Origin: Athripsodes cinereus
Taxonomy: Eukaryota; Arthropoda; Insecta; Trichoptera; Leptoceridae
DNA: 64,000 bases
Assembly (NCBI GenBank): GCA_947579605.1
Contig: OX388311.1
Location: forward strand, 23,004,951 to 23,068,950
Direction: 5' to 3'
The notes under the pieces were generated by a model. That model was not told the origin of the DNA and did no database searches. It saw only the letters and a list, made by a program, of their open reading frames with translations. A program made the translations under genes and the position numbers. Positions 23,218 to 35,782 of the stretch are shown here, in pieces. How positions within the stretch are numbered: position 1 is the first letter of the stretch; each line of letters opens with the position of its first letter.

Positions 23218-23763
23218 GTAGGTATGTTGTATATGATACACATACATATGTGAACTTATTTAGGAGTGTATGACATAGAGTTTCGACGCTTATGAATCGA
23301 CTCAAGGCTTGGTTAAGAGTACTTTTTGAACCTAGGTAACATTCCAAATTCCTCCGTGTCATGCTTATCACATGATTTGAAATTTTTGAAAGTTGTATAT
23401 ATTTATTTATTTATTACATAGAGACACACACAGTAGGTTGACAAAACATATATGAAAAATAAAAAGAGAGAGAATAATGTAGATCTGATCAGGCCAACCC
23501 ACCAATTAGGCGTGTCTACAGCATGCATATTAAAGTATAAACAAAACCTAGTTCAATTCGATATTTTTCCACTATATATACAACATTCAAAAATTCAAAT
23601 CATTTAATAAGCATGACACGGAGGGATTAGGAATGTTACCTAGGTTTAAAGAGTACTTTTAACCAAGCCTTTAGTCGATTCATAAGCGTAAAAACTCTGT
23701 CATACACTCCTAAAAGAAGTTCACATAATTATGTATGTGTATCATATACAACATACGAACCTA
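23218..23763. mobile_element. Foldback element (about 545 bp) with ~180-bp arms
   Basis: Left arm 23218-23400 and right arm about 23573-23763 are inverted copies: TATGTTGTATATGATACACA is mirrored by TGTGTATCATATACAACATA; TTAGGAGTGTATGACATAGA and CCGTGTCATGCTTATC are mirrored by TCTGTCATACACTCCTAA and AAGCATGACACGG. Arms differ by scattered substitutions and small indels. The 170-bp centre has no open frame. No target duplication was fixed. Confidence 0.8.
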
Positions 23764-24065
23764 TTTAATAATATATTATAATATTCTCAAGGACATTCAC
23801 TCGTTTGCGAGTGAAATAGTATATTTGAACAAAGCATGACCGATGCGAAAAGTCTAGTTGCGCCACTGGTACATATGTATGTAGATATTACATTTTGATG
23901 AGATGGATTATAGTGGCTTACCCGGGTAACGGATAGTGGTTTTACCGGATATTTTTTGGTTTTATCAGCATGCCTACTTATATAATTATGTAAATGATTT
24001 TTTAAGTAGGCATGCATATAAAACCTTTCCATATAAAAAAAATATGCATTTAAAAAAATTACTGT
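23764..24065. other. Unassigned DNA
   Basis: Contains a CCCGGGTAACGGATAGTGG stretch (about 23921-23939) that could be the decayed left end of the hAT-like remnant described at 24340-24873. Confidence 0.35.
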
Positions 24066-24143
24066 AGGTACGCTAGCCCGATGATAGCGGAAGCTCTTGA
24101 AAGCCGGCTCGCGACCAATAAAAGTCACTGTGGAAGTACTAAA
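24066..24143. repeat. Single arm of the CTGTGGAAGTACTA foldback repeat
   Basis: Includes AGCGGAAGCTCTTGAAAGCC, GGCTCGCGACC and TCACTGTGGAAGTACTA, the same order as one arm plus loop of the palindromic element at 29786-29914. Confidence 0.6.
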
Positions 24144-24270
24144 TAAGTGTTTCATTTATAATAATTTAAATATATTTATTTTCCTCAATATTGTCAATGG
24201 CCAGTGTGCCGCTTATGATGTATAGGTAAATAAATAACGTATATTCACAGACATTATTAATCGAATATAC

Positions 24271-24335
24271 CTGAGGTTCCCAAACTTTTTTTTCCTCATG
24301 GACCACTTTCGAAAATTTGCTGGTTCCATGACGTG
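24271..24335. mobile_element. hAT terminal fragment
   Basis: GAGGTTCCCAAACTTTTTTT followed by CATGGACCACTTTCG is the wording of hAT-superfamily ends of the CAGTGGTTCCCAAAC type. Only this end is visible, so it is a fragment. Confidence 0.4.
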
Positions 24336-24339
24336 TTTA

Positions 24340-24873
24340 GTTTAGAATGAGTTATTCTGTATACAGTAAGAGGAGGTGTTATGAACTACTGAAAACGTTC
24401 TGATCACTAGAAAAACACTTCTTTATGAAATTTCAACAGACACTTCTTAAAATAATTATTTGCCTTGTTTTTTTTTTCAATAGTTAATATTTCATTTTTT
24501 TATTTGAATTTCTATCCGGTATCGAATTGAATACTATTTTAATGTCTCTTAAGACTTCTTCTGTTCAGCTAAGTTTTTAAACCTTGCTCCAGCACGATGT
24601 GGTGGTTTGATTCAGTTGTACATCCACGTGCAACCTATTCCGTGGTTAAGTCAAATATAACTTTTTTTTTTTTTACTTTACTATCCTATATTGAGCTTCT
24701 ATCCCTTATCCGGCCAAATTTTCAATTGTGTATGAATGTGTATTTTATAGTTCTCGTATTATCTGCATTTCTCATCGAAAAGGTGAACACTACCATGGTG
24801 TTTTAGTTTTCTTTAAAACAACTGACTAGTTCAATTATACCGGATATTTGCCGGATATCCGTTATCATCTCTA
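24340..24873. mobile_element. hAT-like remnant ending in a TAGAGATG terminus
   Basis: Read inward from the right end the sequence is TAGAGATGATAACGGATATC, then CGGCAAATATCCGG, a hAT-like terminus with nested ATATCCGG repeats. The left part (TTTAGTTTAGAATGAGTTAT) resembles 2345-2400. A 69-codon frame at 24597-24806 is low-complexity and not a recognisable transposase. The left boundary is uncertain. Confidence 0.4.
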
Positions 24874-27800
24874 GTAGATGTTATATTATGTGTATTATTG
24901 GTGTATAAGGTATGTATGTACCCACTACTATCGTACATCGGCTCCTAGGTCAACGAATCCTCTGGGGATAGCATGTGAAGGATGGGAACAATGGGAGAAA
25001 TCGACACACAACTGGGGAGGCGAAATTCAAGTTCTGTAAAGTACGAGTTCTCACGCATATTCTATATACTGTACCGTCACGCCGCAACCCTAGAAGTAGG
25101 GTAGGCAGAGAGAACGGAATGCCATATTAACTTATCTTAACATACTTCTTTCGCTTGTCCCACACTCATGCAATTTCTCATACGTGGATGCTGCTGATTT
25201 CTCTTACTCATCACGCAACCATTTATACCTAATAATAATACTAATATAAAAACCGTCTTGTGATCTTCGACATAATTATAAACATGGACCAGATCCGTAG
25301 TATTAATATCAATGGACATTTTCTGTTTCATTCCCACTTATCGTGAGCATTGTGTACCATATCCCTATTCATAACAATAGACTGCTTCACAATCTTGGAC
25401 CAATGCATGTTTTAAGACAGATTGATATAAAAACATTTTGGACCCAAGATTTGATTGGATCCAATTGCAATTATTCCCAATTGCAGTTTTAAGTATTTTT
25501 TCACTGAGGATAGACGTAGTCCTAAAAGCTTATGAAAATATATAAGACATTAAGTGAAAGACACGGTGTTTTAATTTAATCAAATTAAATATTGAATTAT
25601 GACGAACTTACATCATGTTAGCTCTTCAAAAATAAATAAGTTTTTAAATTTCTCGTTGGAGTTTCTATTTTATGATAACAAGTCTATGCTTGTATCATAC
25701 GACGTTATGTTCTGCGTCGTGGAGATAAAAAAGTATAAAGTACCCGACAACCTAACCTACGCGTATTTTATCTATGTATCTTTATTGCGTCTCTTTTTAT
25801 TTTTGTGAATAGCATAGTATGTTATCGGTACATTACTGGCTTTAGACTTAGCCTCCTTTTACCCGGTTAGTTGAAAGTTTTAGCGATAAACTCGCTCTGT
25901 ACATTAAGTTGTAATGTATATAAAATTTAATGTTTTATAACTAGTAAATTGTGAAAAATAAAACACTCACCTTAATTTCAAATGTCAAGTCAATATGATG
26001 AAATTAAAACTTAAGTATTACGGAGTAACGTAGAGAGTGAGATTTTCACTTAATCAAATTTAACGGCTTGAAAAATAAATGTTAATAATATAAATATACT
26101 TACCTATTTTTTTTAAACGAAAACGTGCTCAATTGATGAATGTAAGAAAAGAGAATATTAGTTTCCATAGAACGAAAATCGCTATAGAAATACCTTCCTA
26201 TGTAGAAAACTTCGTAAATTTTTAGACAGATATCTTTTTAAAGATTTTACACTCCCTTCTGTCCTGAGGTTGTTGCATCCACTTCCTTCCAGCAATCTCC
26301 CTTACATCATCCATCTTGTCTAGGACTTTTCAACGCCCTTTCTTCCTCGCAACTCTAGAACTTTCTTTGTACAAAATATTCAAACATACATATTCACAAA
26401 CGGAATCAAATATTTATTAAATTATCCCATGATGTACCTACTCGTGTAAGTACTTACCGCACATCTTCGCGTATTATAATATTTATAGAGCTTACAGACC
26501 TACATTCGCCCTTGGATAAAGATAAGATCGACGCATTTCGTTTTCAATGTTATTTGATCACAAAGATAAGGGACGAGAGAATCCCAAAACCCTATATAAT
26601 ATATTTTTACAAACCTCCGCGTTTTAACGACTCATCTTCCCACCCGCAAAGAATGAAATATTTTATTTTCTTTTGAATAAATTTCTTCGCGGAAGTTTTC
26701 AACGACAACATTTTTTTTTAATACGAGCATGCGCAAATTCATAATGTGGTCAATTTTTGTTTTTTTTTTGTAAAACCAAGGAAATTTGTATAATTATTAG
26801 TTTTGTGAAAATTTTGTCAATAATTAAATTTCAAAGTACATATTAAATTAATGTCAAAGTAAGGATTCAAAAACCGTATGTTAATTTGATGATTTTTTTT
26901 GAATTGTAGATTTTTTCTTTCATTTTGATTTATGTAGAGATTTTTCTTATTTGTGTTTTTAATATTATTTTTTTTTAGTGTTAATATGACGTGGTTATGA
27001 TGGAAGAAACCACTATAAAGTGATAATCTCGCCACTGCATATATCATCACATTATTTTTTTACGTAAATTGCTTTGTTGATTTTGTTATGTGTATGATGA
27101 TGCGCTAGAAGAATAAAATAAATAAATAAATGATTTTTTTCCCGTCAGGTCTTGAGTTAGTGGATTGACATAATATAAATGTAATATTATATTCAGACTA
27201 CGCAAGCTATAAAACCTGACCACTGAATATACAATTATTTACTACCAAAGTTCGCTGTAAGGACTGTTTTGTTTACAATCATTCAAACAATACATCTCCA
27301 TCACGATAAGACAGCGCATTAAGGGCTCCGTTTCGCAATAACGGTAAAATATTCTATTTTCAACAAATTTGATAGAAAAACTGCCAAAACTTGTTGTCCC
27401 TTGCGAACATATTTATTTGATAAAACAAAAAATAAAATATTTATTACCAATATTAGTTTTTTTACTAAAAAATAAATAAATCGCAGACTGACGAGATTTA
27501 TTTAGGTACTCTTTGTTATATCAAAATACAAATTATTTGTAAAATATATATATTTTTTATTCATCCAATCAAGCATATAAATACTATAGATTTTAGCAAA
27601 CTTTTTTTAATATACAAAAAATTGAGTTCATGTGGTGATTTTTGGTTTCAAAATATGAGAAATTTTATCAAAAAAAATATTTTTTAAGTCGGTCAATATC
27701 CATGAAAAAAAACAAAAAAAATGGATTTTTTTTGTTCTATAACATCGTCTGCACCCGAACGCTAACGGAGCGGGAACGTGACGCGAAAGTGTGTTATTGA

Positions 27801-28808
27801 CTCAGGCCTCTGATCACTGTCAATGAAAACTTCAATTTCTGTTATGATTAAAATACTAACGTAAAAGTTAATCCCGATACTCGTTAAGTCCTTATTTTTT
27901 TAATGCAACACATGTTGTGGGTCTCTCTCTCTCTCTTTTCTGTTTCTTTTAAAAGGCGTAAATTCGAAAAATATCACGTTTAAGACGTTAAACACCTTCA
28001 GCTCAGCTATATTACATGCAGTTGGTCTGCTGGCTATGAATGTAATGGTATTAGTGAATGAATAAAATAACAAAGGTCTTATTCAACGTTTTTTCAAAGA
28101 GTAGAGCCTGTATTGGGGTATTTTCAGCTCTTTGAAAAATCTACGGGAGACCTCCTTTGTCAGAAAAAGTTACATACATACCTAATTTAACGGAAGATAA
28201 CCTTAGAATTTACATACTTAAGTATTTACATACTTAAAAAAATTAAAACAACACAATTTTATTTGGTCGGTAGACTGTTCGTCGTTAATGCTCATATCTG
28301 ATTAATGTGTATTGCATCGTTATTATTATTTTACAACCGACCACGTTGTAGTAAAGTAAGTAGGTACCTATGAATGTAACTCGATCCGCCTCAGATCAGA
28401 GATCAGAAGGTCTTTGATCTCGAATACATTTACTACTCTTTCCTAACTGATGGGGTACTTACATATGTTTACTAACTTCACTACACACTTGGTCCTTTAC
28501 CTCACGCAGTGTTGCCAACTCTCATTGAAAATGACTTCGATCAGTTTTTAAACCTAAGATCCCGAATTTGGTCATTTTAATCAATGTTTCAAAACTGAGG
28601 ACCTTTTCCATTTTTCAGGTGTTAATTTTCAAATTTTCTTCCCCCCTCCCCCATTGCCAAAGTGTCAAAGTGCTTTCCTGAAAAATGTCAAAAGGTTTTT
28701 TTTAAAGTTGACTACACCATGATGCGATTTGACATATATCTTGATATATATTTAACTAAATTAGATCCCATCATATTAACTGTATCTTTAATTATTTAGT
28801 TTGATTAA
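24874..28808. other. Mostly unrecognised AT-rich DNA with two repeat fragments
   Basis: Positions 25077-25220 hold the contiguous form of the dispersed repeat seen at 14480, 18152 and 59791. Positions about 28005-28040 carry a reverse fragment of the structured repeat (TTACATGCAGTTGGTCTGCT). The block at 24945-25040 is GC-richer and may be an element fragment. The rest shows no frame, RNA gene or element end I can support. Confidence 0.45.
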
Positions 28809-28895
28809 ATAAGTTTGCCGGCAAACTTCCCTTTCACGACACAAGCTTTTAGTAGCTTACTGTGAAAGGTGTATAAGGTTGTATTTGGGTTTATG
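28809..28895. repeat. Short hairpin repeat, inverted partner at 54750-54832
   Basis: Contains TTTGCCGGCAAACT, then CCTTTCAC...GTGAAAGG as a stem around AAGCTTTTAGTAGCTT, ending GTATTTGGGTTTA. The same elements occur in reverse at 54750-54832 with minor changes. Confidence 0.65.
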
Positions 28896-29158
28896 TCAAA
28901 AACTCAGATACATCATTTAAAAAAATTAAAAACTGTGTCTTTCACTTAAAGCTTTATATTATATTTTTAAAGCTTTTCGGACTTTGTCCATCCTCAATCT
29001 TTATCAATATATAACATATTTACAATGTTTTTAGCCTCATACCTTCCCAAACGGAGACCTCTTATAGAGTGTGTTATTCTTTCTCTCTCGTCCGATTAGG
29101 GTGCCTATAAAGTATATAAGTATTTATATACAAACATATATACGAACTGATTAAAACA
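28896..29158. other. Unassigned DNA
   Basis: Nothing supported. Confidence 0.5.
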
Positions 29159-29243
29159 TTTTTGTTATAATAATATAATTTTGTTATGTTTCCTAAAGTC
29201 TTTTTGTTATAATAATACATTTTTGTTATGTTTTCTTAAAGTC
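29159..29243. repeat. Tandem duplication of a ~42-bp unit
   Basis: TTTTTGTTATAATAATA ... CTAAAGTC occurs at 29159-29200 and again at 29201-29243 with a few substitutions. Confidence 0.75.
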
Positions 29244-29250
29244 GTTTGCC

Positions 29251-29278
29251 CGGGGTGATTGTACGTTGTTACACCCCG
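29251..29278. repeat. GC-rich hairpin
   Basis: CGGGGTG (29251-29257) and CACCCCG (29272-29278) form a 7-bp stem around a 14-base loop in otherwise AT-rich DNA. There is no T-run context to suggest a specific function. Confidence 0.6.
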
Positions 29279-29785
29279 AAAGTTTGCATTCTCAAGTCGC
29301 AATCGATAAACAGTCCTTACGTACTAGGTAAATCGTGTAGGACCTATTGTATACATAATAGTGCGGTTCATGGTATTAAATTTGCATACTATAAGTTGAT
29401 GTAGGCACATTGATATTTCATAATTATGTTTAATATATTTTATTCAACATTAAGAATTCAATAAATATTATAAAAAGCATTCAACAGATTCTCATACCTA
29501 CAGGGACGATGAAAACAATTTTTTTTCGTGATTTTAAGTGGAAGTTCCGATAAAAAAATGCACTTGGTTGTTTCGATGTTTTGTTTCCCTTTTGTTTTCG
29601 TTCTTTTTTTACACTTCCAACACTGTAAGTATGTATTGCTGACGTCGTTTTGTAACTTTACCGCTGTAAACTTTTTTCTTACCGCCCCAAAAACCTCTGA
29701 ATCCTTGAATATTGTAGTTAATATTGTCGACCGACGGTACTTGGTGGACGTTCATTTTAAATTAATAAAAATAAAATACTTTCAT

Positions 29786-29914
29786 TAGTACTTCCACAGT
29801 GACGATAATTCTCGCGAGCCGGCTTTCACGAGCTTCCGCTCTCATCATCAGGCTAACGTAAGGCTCTTGAAAGCCGGGTCGCTATAAATAAATTTACTGT
29901 GGAAGTAGGTACTA
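29786..29914. mobile_element. Palindromic foldback element (about 129 bp)
   Basis: Left arm TAGTACTTCCACAGTGACG ... GCGAGCCGGCTTTCACGAGC is mirrored by GCTCTTGAAAGCCGGGTCGC ... TTACTGTGGAAGTAGGTACTA. Arms of about 55 bp surround a short loop (CATCATCAGGC). A one-armed relative lies at 24066-24143. Confidence 0.7.
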
Positions 29915-29992
29915 AATATTTTTATTTTTATTTATTTAAATTGTTTTTAAAACATTTCTCTGTTCCGTCACTGCATATCTCACACTTATACA

Positions 29993-30106
29993 TCATTATG
30001 CGGACTTTTCATTTTGATTGTGTGTCATATTGACAATTGGTCATTTCCTTAACGAGCAGTACTTTCCTCGTAGTGTTTACTACAACCTGAGTTCTAACTG
30101 TCTGTA
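29993..30106. repeat. Dispersed 393-bp repeat, second copy, left part
   Basis: Matches 6604 onward (TCATTATGCGGAC ... GTTCTAACTGTCTGTA) up to the LINE insertion. The final 11 bases AACTGTCTGTA are the left target duplication. Confidence 0.85.
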
Positions 30107-31113
30107 TATATATATATAATGAGTTACAATCCACTGGATTGGTCTGCAACGAGTTTGGTTTTTCTTCTCCATTCGTCTCTATTCTCAGCCAGTCTTTTTA
30201 GCCCTACGTATGAGCCACAGTTCATGTCTCTCTTCAGTTGGTCCATATATGCGTCTCTTGGACGGCCTCTGCCATTTGTCCCCTCGGTCTTACCCTCTGC
30301 GATGGCGATGAGTAGTCCTGGATGCCTGATGTTGTGGCCAATCCAGTTAGCTCGTTGTTGGCTGATTCTCTTAAGGAGTTGCCTTTTTTCGCCTACCCTG
30401 TTTAATACTTCTTCATTTTCGACGTGCTCCGACCAATGGATCTTGAGCATGCGTCTGTAGCACCACATCTCAAAGGCCGCCAACCGTCCGCTTTCACTCT
30501 TGCTGATGGTCCATGTCTCACAACCATAAAGCAGAATGCTCCATACAAAGGCTTTAGTAAGATTCTTCCTTACGCTTAAGTCAATATTTGGGGATTCCAA
30601 TATCTTTGATTTTTTGTTAAAGGCAATCCTTGCCTGGTTTATTCTGCTTACAATTTCCGATTTGGAGCGTCCATCCTGGTTTATTCTGCTGCCCAGGTAC
30701 ACGAACTCACTTACTTGTTTGATGCTCACTCCATTTATGGCAATGTTCGCAGTCGCTTCCTCTCTTCCGACGACCATACATTTTGTTTTTTCTTTATTTA
30801 TTTTCATGTTGTACTTTGACAACAGAATGCTTTCCATTTTTCCTAAGGCTTCGTTCAGCTCCATCTCGGAGTCTGCGAGCAGTGCTATGTCGTCAGCATA
30901 TCTGATCATGTCGACCTTTTTCCCATTTATTTTGACTCCTGTCCAGTTCTTCATTTCTTCTCTCAGGTCATCAATGGCTCGCTGTATATAGCAGTTAAAG
31001 AGAGCTGGCGACATTGAGCATCCTTGTCTTACGCCTTGTTCGACCCTTGCTTCTGCGCAGCTCTCTCCGCTTTTGATCACAGCCATTTGTCTGTGTCAAA
31101 TACTTTACATTAC
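30107..31113 (-). mobile_element. 5'-truncated RTE-type LINE insertion (1007 bp)
   Basis: It interrupts the dispersed repeat and is flanked by AACTGTCTGTA at 30096-30106 and 31114-31124; the uninterrupted copy at 6604-6996 has a single such site (AGCTGTCTGTA). On the minus strand the element runs from a truncated 5' end at about 31113 to a 3' end of alternating TA, straight after the reverse transcriptase stop codon. RTE-clade LINEs typically end in short tandem repeats, as here. The truncation means it cannot move on its own. Confidence 0.85.
30124..31086 (-). pseudogene. RTE-type reverse transcriptase, C-terminal two-thirds
   Basis: A 320-codon uninterrupted frame. It begins within the palm domain: QGVRQGCSMSPALFNCYIQR (residues 17-36) is motif B, and YADD (63-66) is the catalytic motif; then KTKCMVVGR and FVYLGSRINQDG (thumb side), GCETWTISK, and a C-terminal GRGRPRDAYMDQLKRDM. 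The endonuclease domain and the first RT motifs are lost by 5' truncation, so the ATG at 31086 is an internal methionine. The frame has no stop codon or frameshift, so the insertion is young. The family resembles insect 'endonuclease-reverse transcriptase' annotations (RTE). Without a full ORF and promoter it is a pseudogene. Confidence 0.85.
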
Positions 31114-31403
31114 AACTGTCTGTACGTACTTTTTATTATTATTGATGTCGGTCATTTTACACGCCGTTATAATCTCATTACCGATTGTCGCACATGTCCA
31201 GTAGAAGTGTCCTGTTAATATCATTAGGATTATTATTATATAACTTTGTCCCTCTCTGTAAAAGTTCCGTATTAGGTTATTTCTTTTATTTATTTAGATT
31301 TTCAAGAGTCTTTTACAAATGTAAATAAAGTATAATATACAAATGAAATTCTCAATTATAGAAAAACTACGACATTTACATAAACATCTTTCATACATTA
31401 CTA
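31114..31403. repeat. Right target duplication and right part of the 393-bp repeat
   Basis: AACTGTCTGTA (31114-31124) is the duplicated target. From there the sequence follows the copy at 6604-6996 almost base for base to CATACATTACTA. Confidence 0.85.
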
Positions 31404-34400
31404 AGCATACCTATGGGAAAAATTAACAAAGGGTAAATTCACGTCATTTCACCAAGCCTAGGTAACCCATCACTTCCGATTTTTATGATTTTGTATTTAC
31501 AAGTTGCTATGACCAAGTTATGAAACCATGCCATTTTTTTTTGGTCTAGGTCAAATACTTTCCAAGTTATCGGGGTTCAAAGTTTACCGGCGAGGTCGAT
31601 TTTGTCAACATCGACGTTGTGCCGCTCAAGAGAAAAAATATCATAGCTCAGTTAATCCTTAATGTTTTCTTGTGATGTTTTTACTATTTATTCTGTGATA
31701 TGTACTAATGATATAAAAAAATATTTTGATGTGATATGTTGTTTTAAATTTTTTTAATAAATATAATTCGCAAATTTTGAGATTAGAAAACATGACTTTT
31801 TCAAAGTTAAATATGAAGAAGAGACAGTATGTTTACCAAATTGTTTTTTTCTTTATAAGTGTACCTTAAAGATCAATCTAACAGGTTATGAAAGAAAATT
31901 TGTGGTTTTTTGCTTGTCTGAGCCGCAGTTCGCCTGTTTTACACCCTCACTTTTCAGTACAATACACATCATCAGAAATAGTGTAATTGGACTCGTAAAT
32001 CTATTTATGTCTACATAAAAAGCTACACTAGTTACATTCATATTGAACAAACTGGTTATATGTTATAACAATAATAATACAAGAAATATATTAAATGCAG
32101 CGAGTTTTAGTGAAATTACTTATTAAAATATAATTTATATACCTAGGTATGTTTAGTAATTTATTTTTGAATAAGTTTAGTAAGTTACCTACAATTCTCA
32201 ATCACGCATCTAGCAGATTTTAATTGAATTTTAGTCATCCTGTTATGTGCCTGGTATTTATTGTATTGTATTATAATGTCATAATGGTGTTTCGATTAGT
32301 TCTATTTTATTCATAATTATTTATTCACCCGGTGTATGTTGCTTTTGAATGAACTGAAAAAAACTCTTAATACTAAGCATATATGTTTCTGGATTTGTAT
32401 TGGAAATTAACGAGGGCAGACTATGCTTGTAGACGAATATTAATATCTTCATTAAACATAATGGATTCATACTCGTTTATCATAAGAGTATGGTGTGTGA
32501 GTACCCATAACAATAGTATTCTTATCTCGGAAGTTTTCTCGTGTAGTATGTGTAAGATTCGAAGATTCTACGTATTTGGTATGCCTGTCTTGAACGTGCC
32601 TCCATTGTATGTACCAATCCATGACAGTATAAATTTGTATTTACCGGATCCGTTTCCCGGTTCAATACACTTAGAATGGTATGAGCCTAAAATGTTTCCC
32701 TCTTTATTATCGATTTGTGGCAATAGTGGATAATTTATTAAAACTACCTCCTTTATTGATTTTTTTTTCATTTATTAGCAATTTTCCCACTTGTCGATAA
32801 CGTGTATAATGTACATATATTGAAGAATGAGAGCAGATATTCTGAGAACGATATTGTCACATGACATAGATACTTAACTCGCTGAAAGCATTAAAGAATT
32901 CAGCAATTTTTTTAGCACCAGGCATACTGTGTTTTTCTTACTCTTCCCAAATACTTAATCATGAAAATCCTTTAATGCGTAGGCAGACAGTCACTCCGTT
33001 ATTCATGGTGTAAATATTCTGTGTTGGCGATTAGATGACGCATTGTTTACCTACGTGTTGTTGTTTTGTTTTTTTTATACACGTATTTTTTGGATATATA
33101 CGATGTTTTTTACGGTGTTCTTTGGTGTACCTACATATTTACCGCTAAAAATGAGAACGAGGCAATCTTTTTTGCAGTCCATTACAATGTATCGTGATGG
33201 ATTTCCTTACCCTTTTGTTTGTGTAGCCTTTTACTGTCAGCCCTTCGGTTAACCTTTAAATATTCATAAGGTTTCGCTTATGTACCGAATGTTTACGTTA
33301 ATACTAATACACAACTAAACTAAAAGCACCTGATTAAATGGACACTTCCGTTATTTTTTATTTCTAGGTGTATTATAGTATGTATTAGTAAATCGTTTTT
33401 GGCTTGTTGTTCTATGTTCCTATTGTATTTCGGCCTGTCCGGAAATCTCCATTTGTATACCTACATTGACACAATTTGAAGTGTTCGATGAATGATACCT
33501 GCAGTAATTTTGCTATTAAGAAAACTTTATGAAACTTAATCGTGTGCCAACTAGAGCCGTTTTGTTTACAAGGAGATGTTTTACATATTCTTTAAAGTAA
33601 AAAAATATAGTTGTCGTTTTACAAAACCAATATTAACTATTGTAGTAGCTTGTAAAAGTGTTCTATTGAGCCTGAAAGTTTTGTATTCGTCTTTATTATT
33701 TGTATGTATTTAGAATGTCTGGTCCCTTTAAAGTAGTCAGCTGTTCGTCGGCGCTCGATATCAGCCCGTGGGTACTTTACTGTGTACAGAGGGAAAGAGC
33801 AAAGAAGTGCATCGGATGTTAAGAGGTGCATAGCAAACATGCGCATGTGCATATTTTGTAACAACCGAGCCAATGACCTCATTTCGCAGGAACTAACAGC
33901 GCATTATTTTTTTTATTGTGTAGTGTATGTATAGATGTACCATCAACTTGCCCTAAATAAGGATAATATTATCAATTAATGAAGATTCAATAGAGTCCAA
34001 TACATTTAAGGATAAAAATTATTTACGGAATGTGATTCTATTGTTTTTATTTCCCTGTGAAACTTGTGAAATAGTATACCACATTACATCAGATTACAAT
34101 AAAATTGTTTTCTATCAGTTAACTTTATAATACCGATAACTTTTTTGAGACAGCATAAACAGTAGTGTAGATTACCTATTTTGATTACTAATATTATAAA
34201 GATGGCGGACTCAAAATATACACAATGTCTTATCAATTGGAACAATACAATTGCGTTAATTAAACATGCGTAAGTCAATTATGACCAACACGCACTTTGA
34301 AATTTGTAACATTTCCCTTAAAAATATTAGTCATTCAAACTTCACATTATGTCGGTAATTTGAAGTGACTCTTAACATTTATTTTCAGTTGTAACTATAA

Positions 34401-34492
34401 ATTCTGTTCACTATACCGGTACACAATCGATTCCATATTAAATTATCATAAAAATATACGGTTTTATTCCGCATATTTTTATTGTCTCTAGA
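31404..34492. other. Unrecognised AT-rich DNA
   Basis: Holds a 116-codon plus-strand frame (32383-32733) and an 81-codon minus-strand frame (33637-33882) in slightly GC-richer DNA. Neither resembles a known family and neither has convincing splice or start context, so I do not call genes. The block at 31431-31640 may be an old repeat. Confidence 0.45.
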
Positions 34493-34545
34493 TTGACCTG
34501 TCATAAAGAGGCGAAAGGCATCTCTCTCGATTTATGAAACATTGT
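34493..34545. repeat. Half-copy of the GAAAGACGTCTCTCTCG foldback family
   Basis: ATTGACCTGTCATAAAGAGG then CGAAAGGCATCTCTCTCGAT matches the right arms of the elements at 17127 and 51687. It lies between an AG acceptor-like and a GTAAGA donor-like site, but all three frames contain stops, so it is not an exon. Confidence 0.5.
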
Positions 34546-35778
34546 AGTAAGGTAAGAATGACACGTATCTTTATTTTGCTTCAATATAAATATCCATGCT
34601 TCATTATCTTATTTGATTACGTACGTTCGAATGTACAACTATTTCTGATTGTTGCTAATGTTTTGTTTCTATCTGTGGTGAATGAAATATTTTAATATAC
34701 AAGGTCAAGTTTATATAATTTTTTAGCACTTTATGTACCTTCTATTTTTAGAACTTTAAGTCTAATAGGCTTTTATTTTATACTGCCTACGGTTTTCTCG
34801 TAAAAAATATACCATAATATTGTTTAATTTATTTTTGCTCAATTAACATGCCTACGCAGATTTATGTTTATTAAAAGATCCATAATGTTTTGCGCTTTAG
34901 CACTTTAATAATGCAAGGGTAAAAAGATATTATGGTGGGTTATAAATAGTTTTTTTCTCCTTCTCGAAATGAAAAATCCGAATTTTCTTCCCAAGCTTGT
35001 ATAAATATCTTGTTTCATACTTATGAATTTGAACACGAAACCTTAATAACGCGGTTATTTCTTGTGTCTGGTGTATCTAATTTAGGATTTACACAAGGTA
35101 TGCTCGCTCTTATATATAGGTATGTGTACTAGGGGATGAACACAAATTATATCATGTATCCATTTTTACTTGAGTAAATATTTTGCGGAATCGGAATATA
35201 TTATAACAGCCATATACTTATTTTATAACTGAACAAATTTAAGAGATTCCTATATAGTTATCCATCAATGAGAAGTATTAAAGCTACCAAAAATCTATTT
35301 TTAATAAAACAATATTATCAAATTCAAGTTTAGATAAATGATAATATTTGCCCAAGTAAACATAATATTGACGCACATTATCACCAATTGTCTGGTGTTC
35401 CTGTTTTATAATAATGTATATAGTTCGTGTGGCATAGTTTCAAAGCGTTAGAATTATCATCGGAAAATGTTGATCAAAAAATTGCTCAAAATGAAGTCTA
35501 TTTTCACCCTATGTTGCCAAGAAGAATGATAATGCGAGATGATCTTTTGTATTTGCTGAATTTATAAAATAATCGGGTTTAAAATAAATGACTTTATAAA
35601 AAGTTAATGATCATACTTCGTATTGTGTGGGTGTCTTTCATTATGAATTCGGTAGCAAAAGCATTTAAACTGTCGTTTACATATAAATCGTAAGCAGGCA
35701 TTGAATTCAGTTGGCTTGCGTTTGTCATAATTACGTATTATTATGTCACCATAAAAACTTAATTCATTTAGTTCTTGA
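34546..35778. other. AT-rich DNA flanking the LTR element
   Basis: No supported feature. Confidence 0.5.
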
Positions 35779-35782
35779 AAGT
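35779..35782. repeat. Target-site duplication of the LTR element, left copy
   Basis: AAGT, repeated at 49312-49315 directly outside the other LTR end. Short direct repeats of 4-6 bp are normal for Ty3/gypsy integration. Confidence 0.8.

Noticed and set aside
34493..34552. Exon-like block between CTCTAG and GTAAGA
   Set aside because: All three frames contain stop codons, and the sequence belongs to a foldback family.
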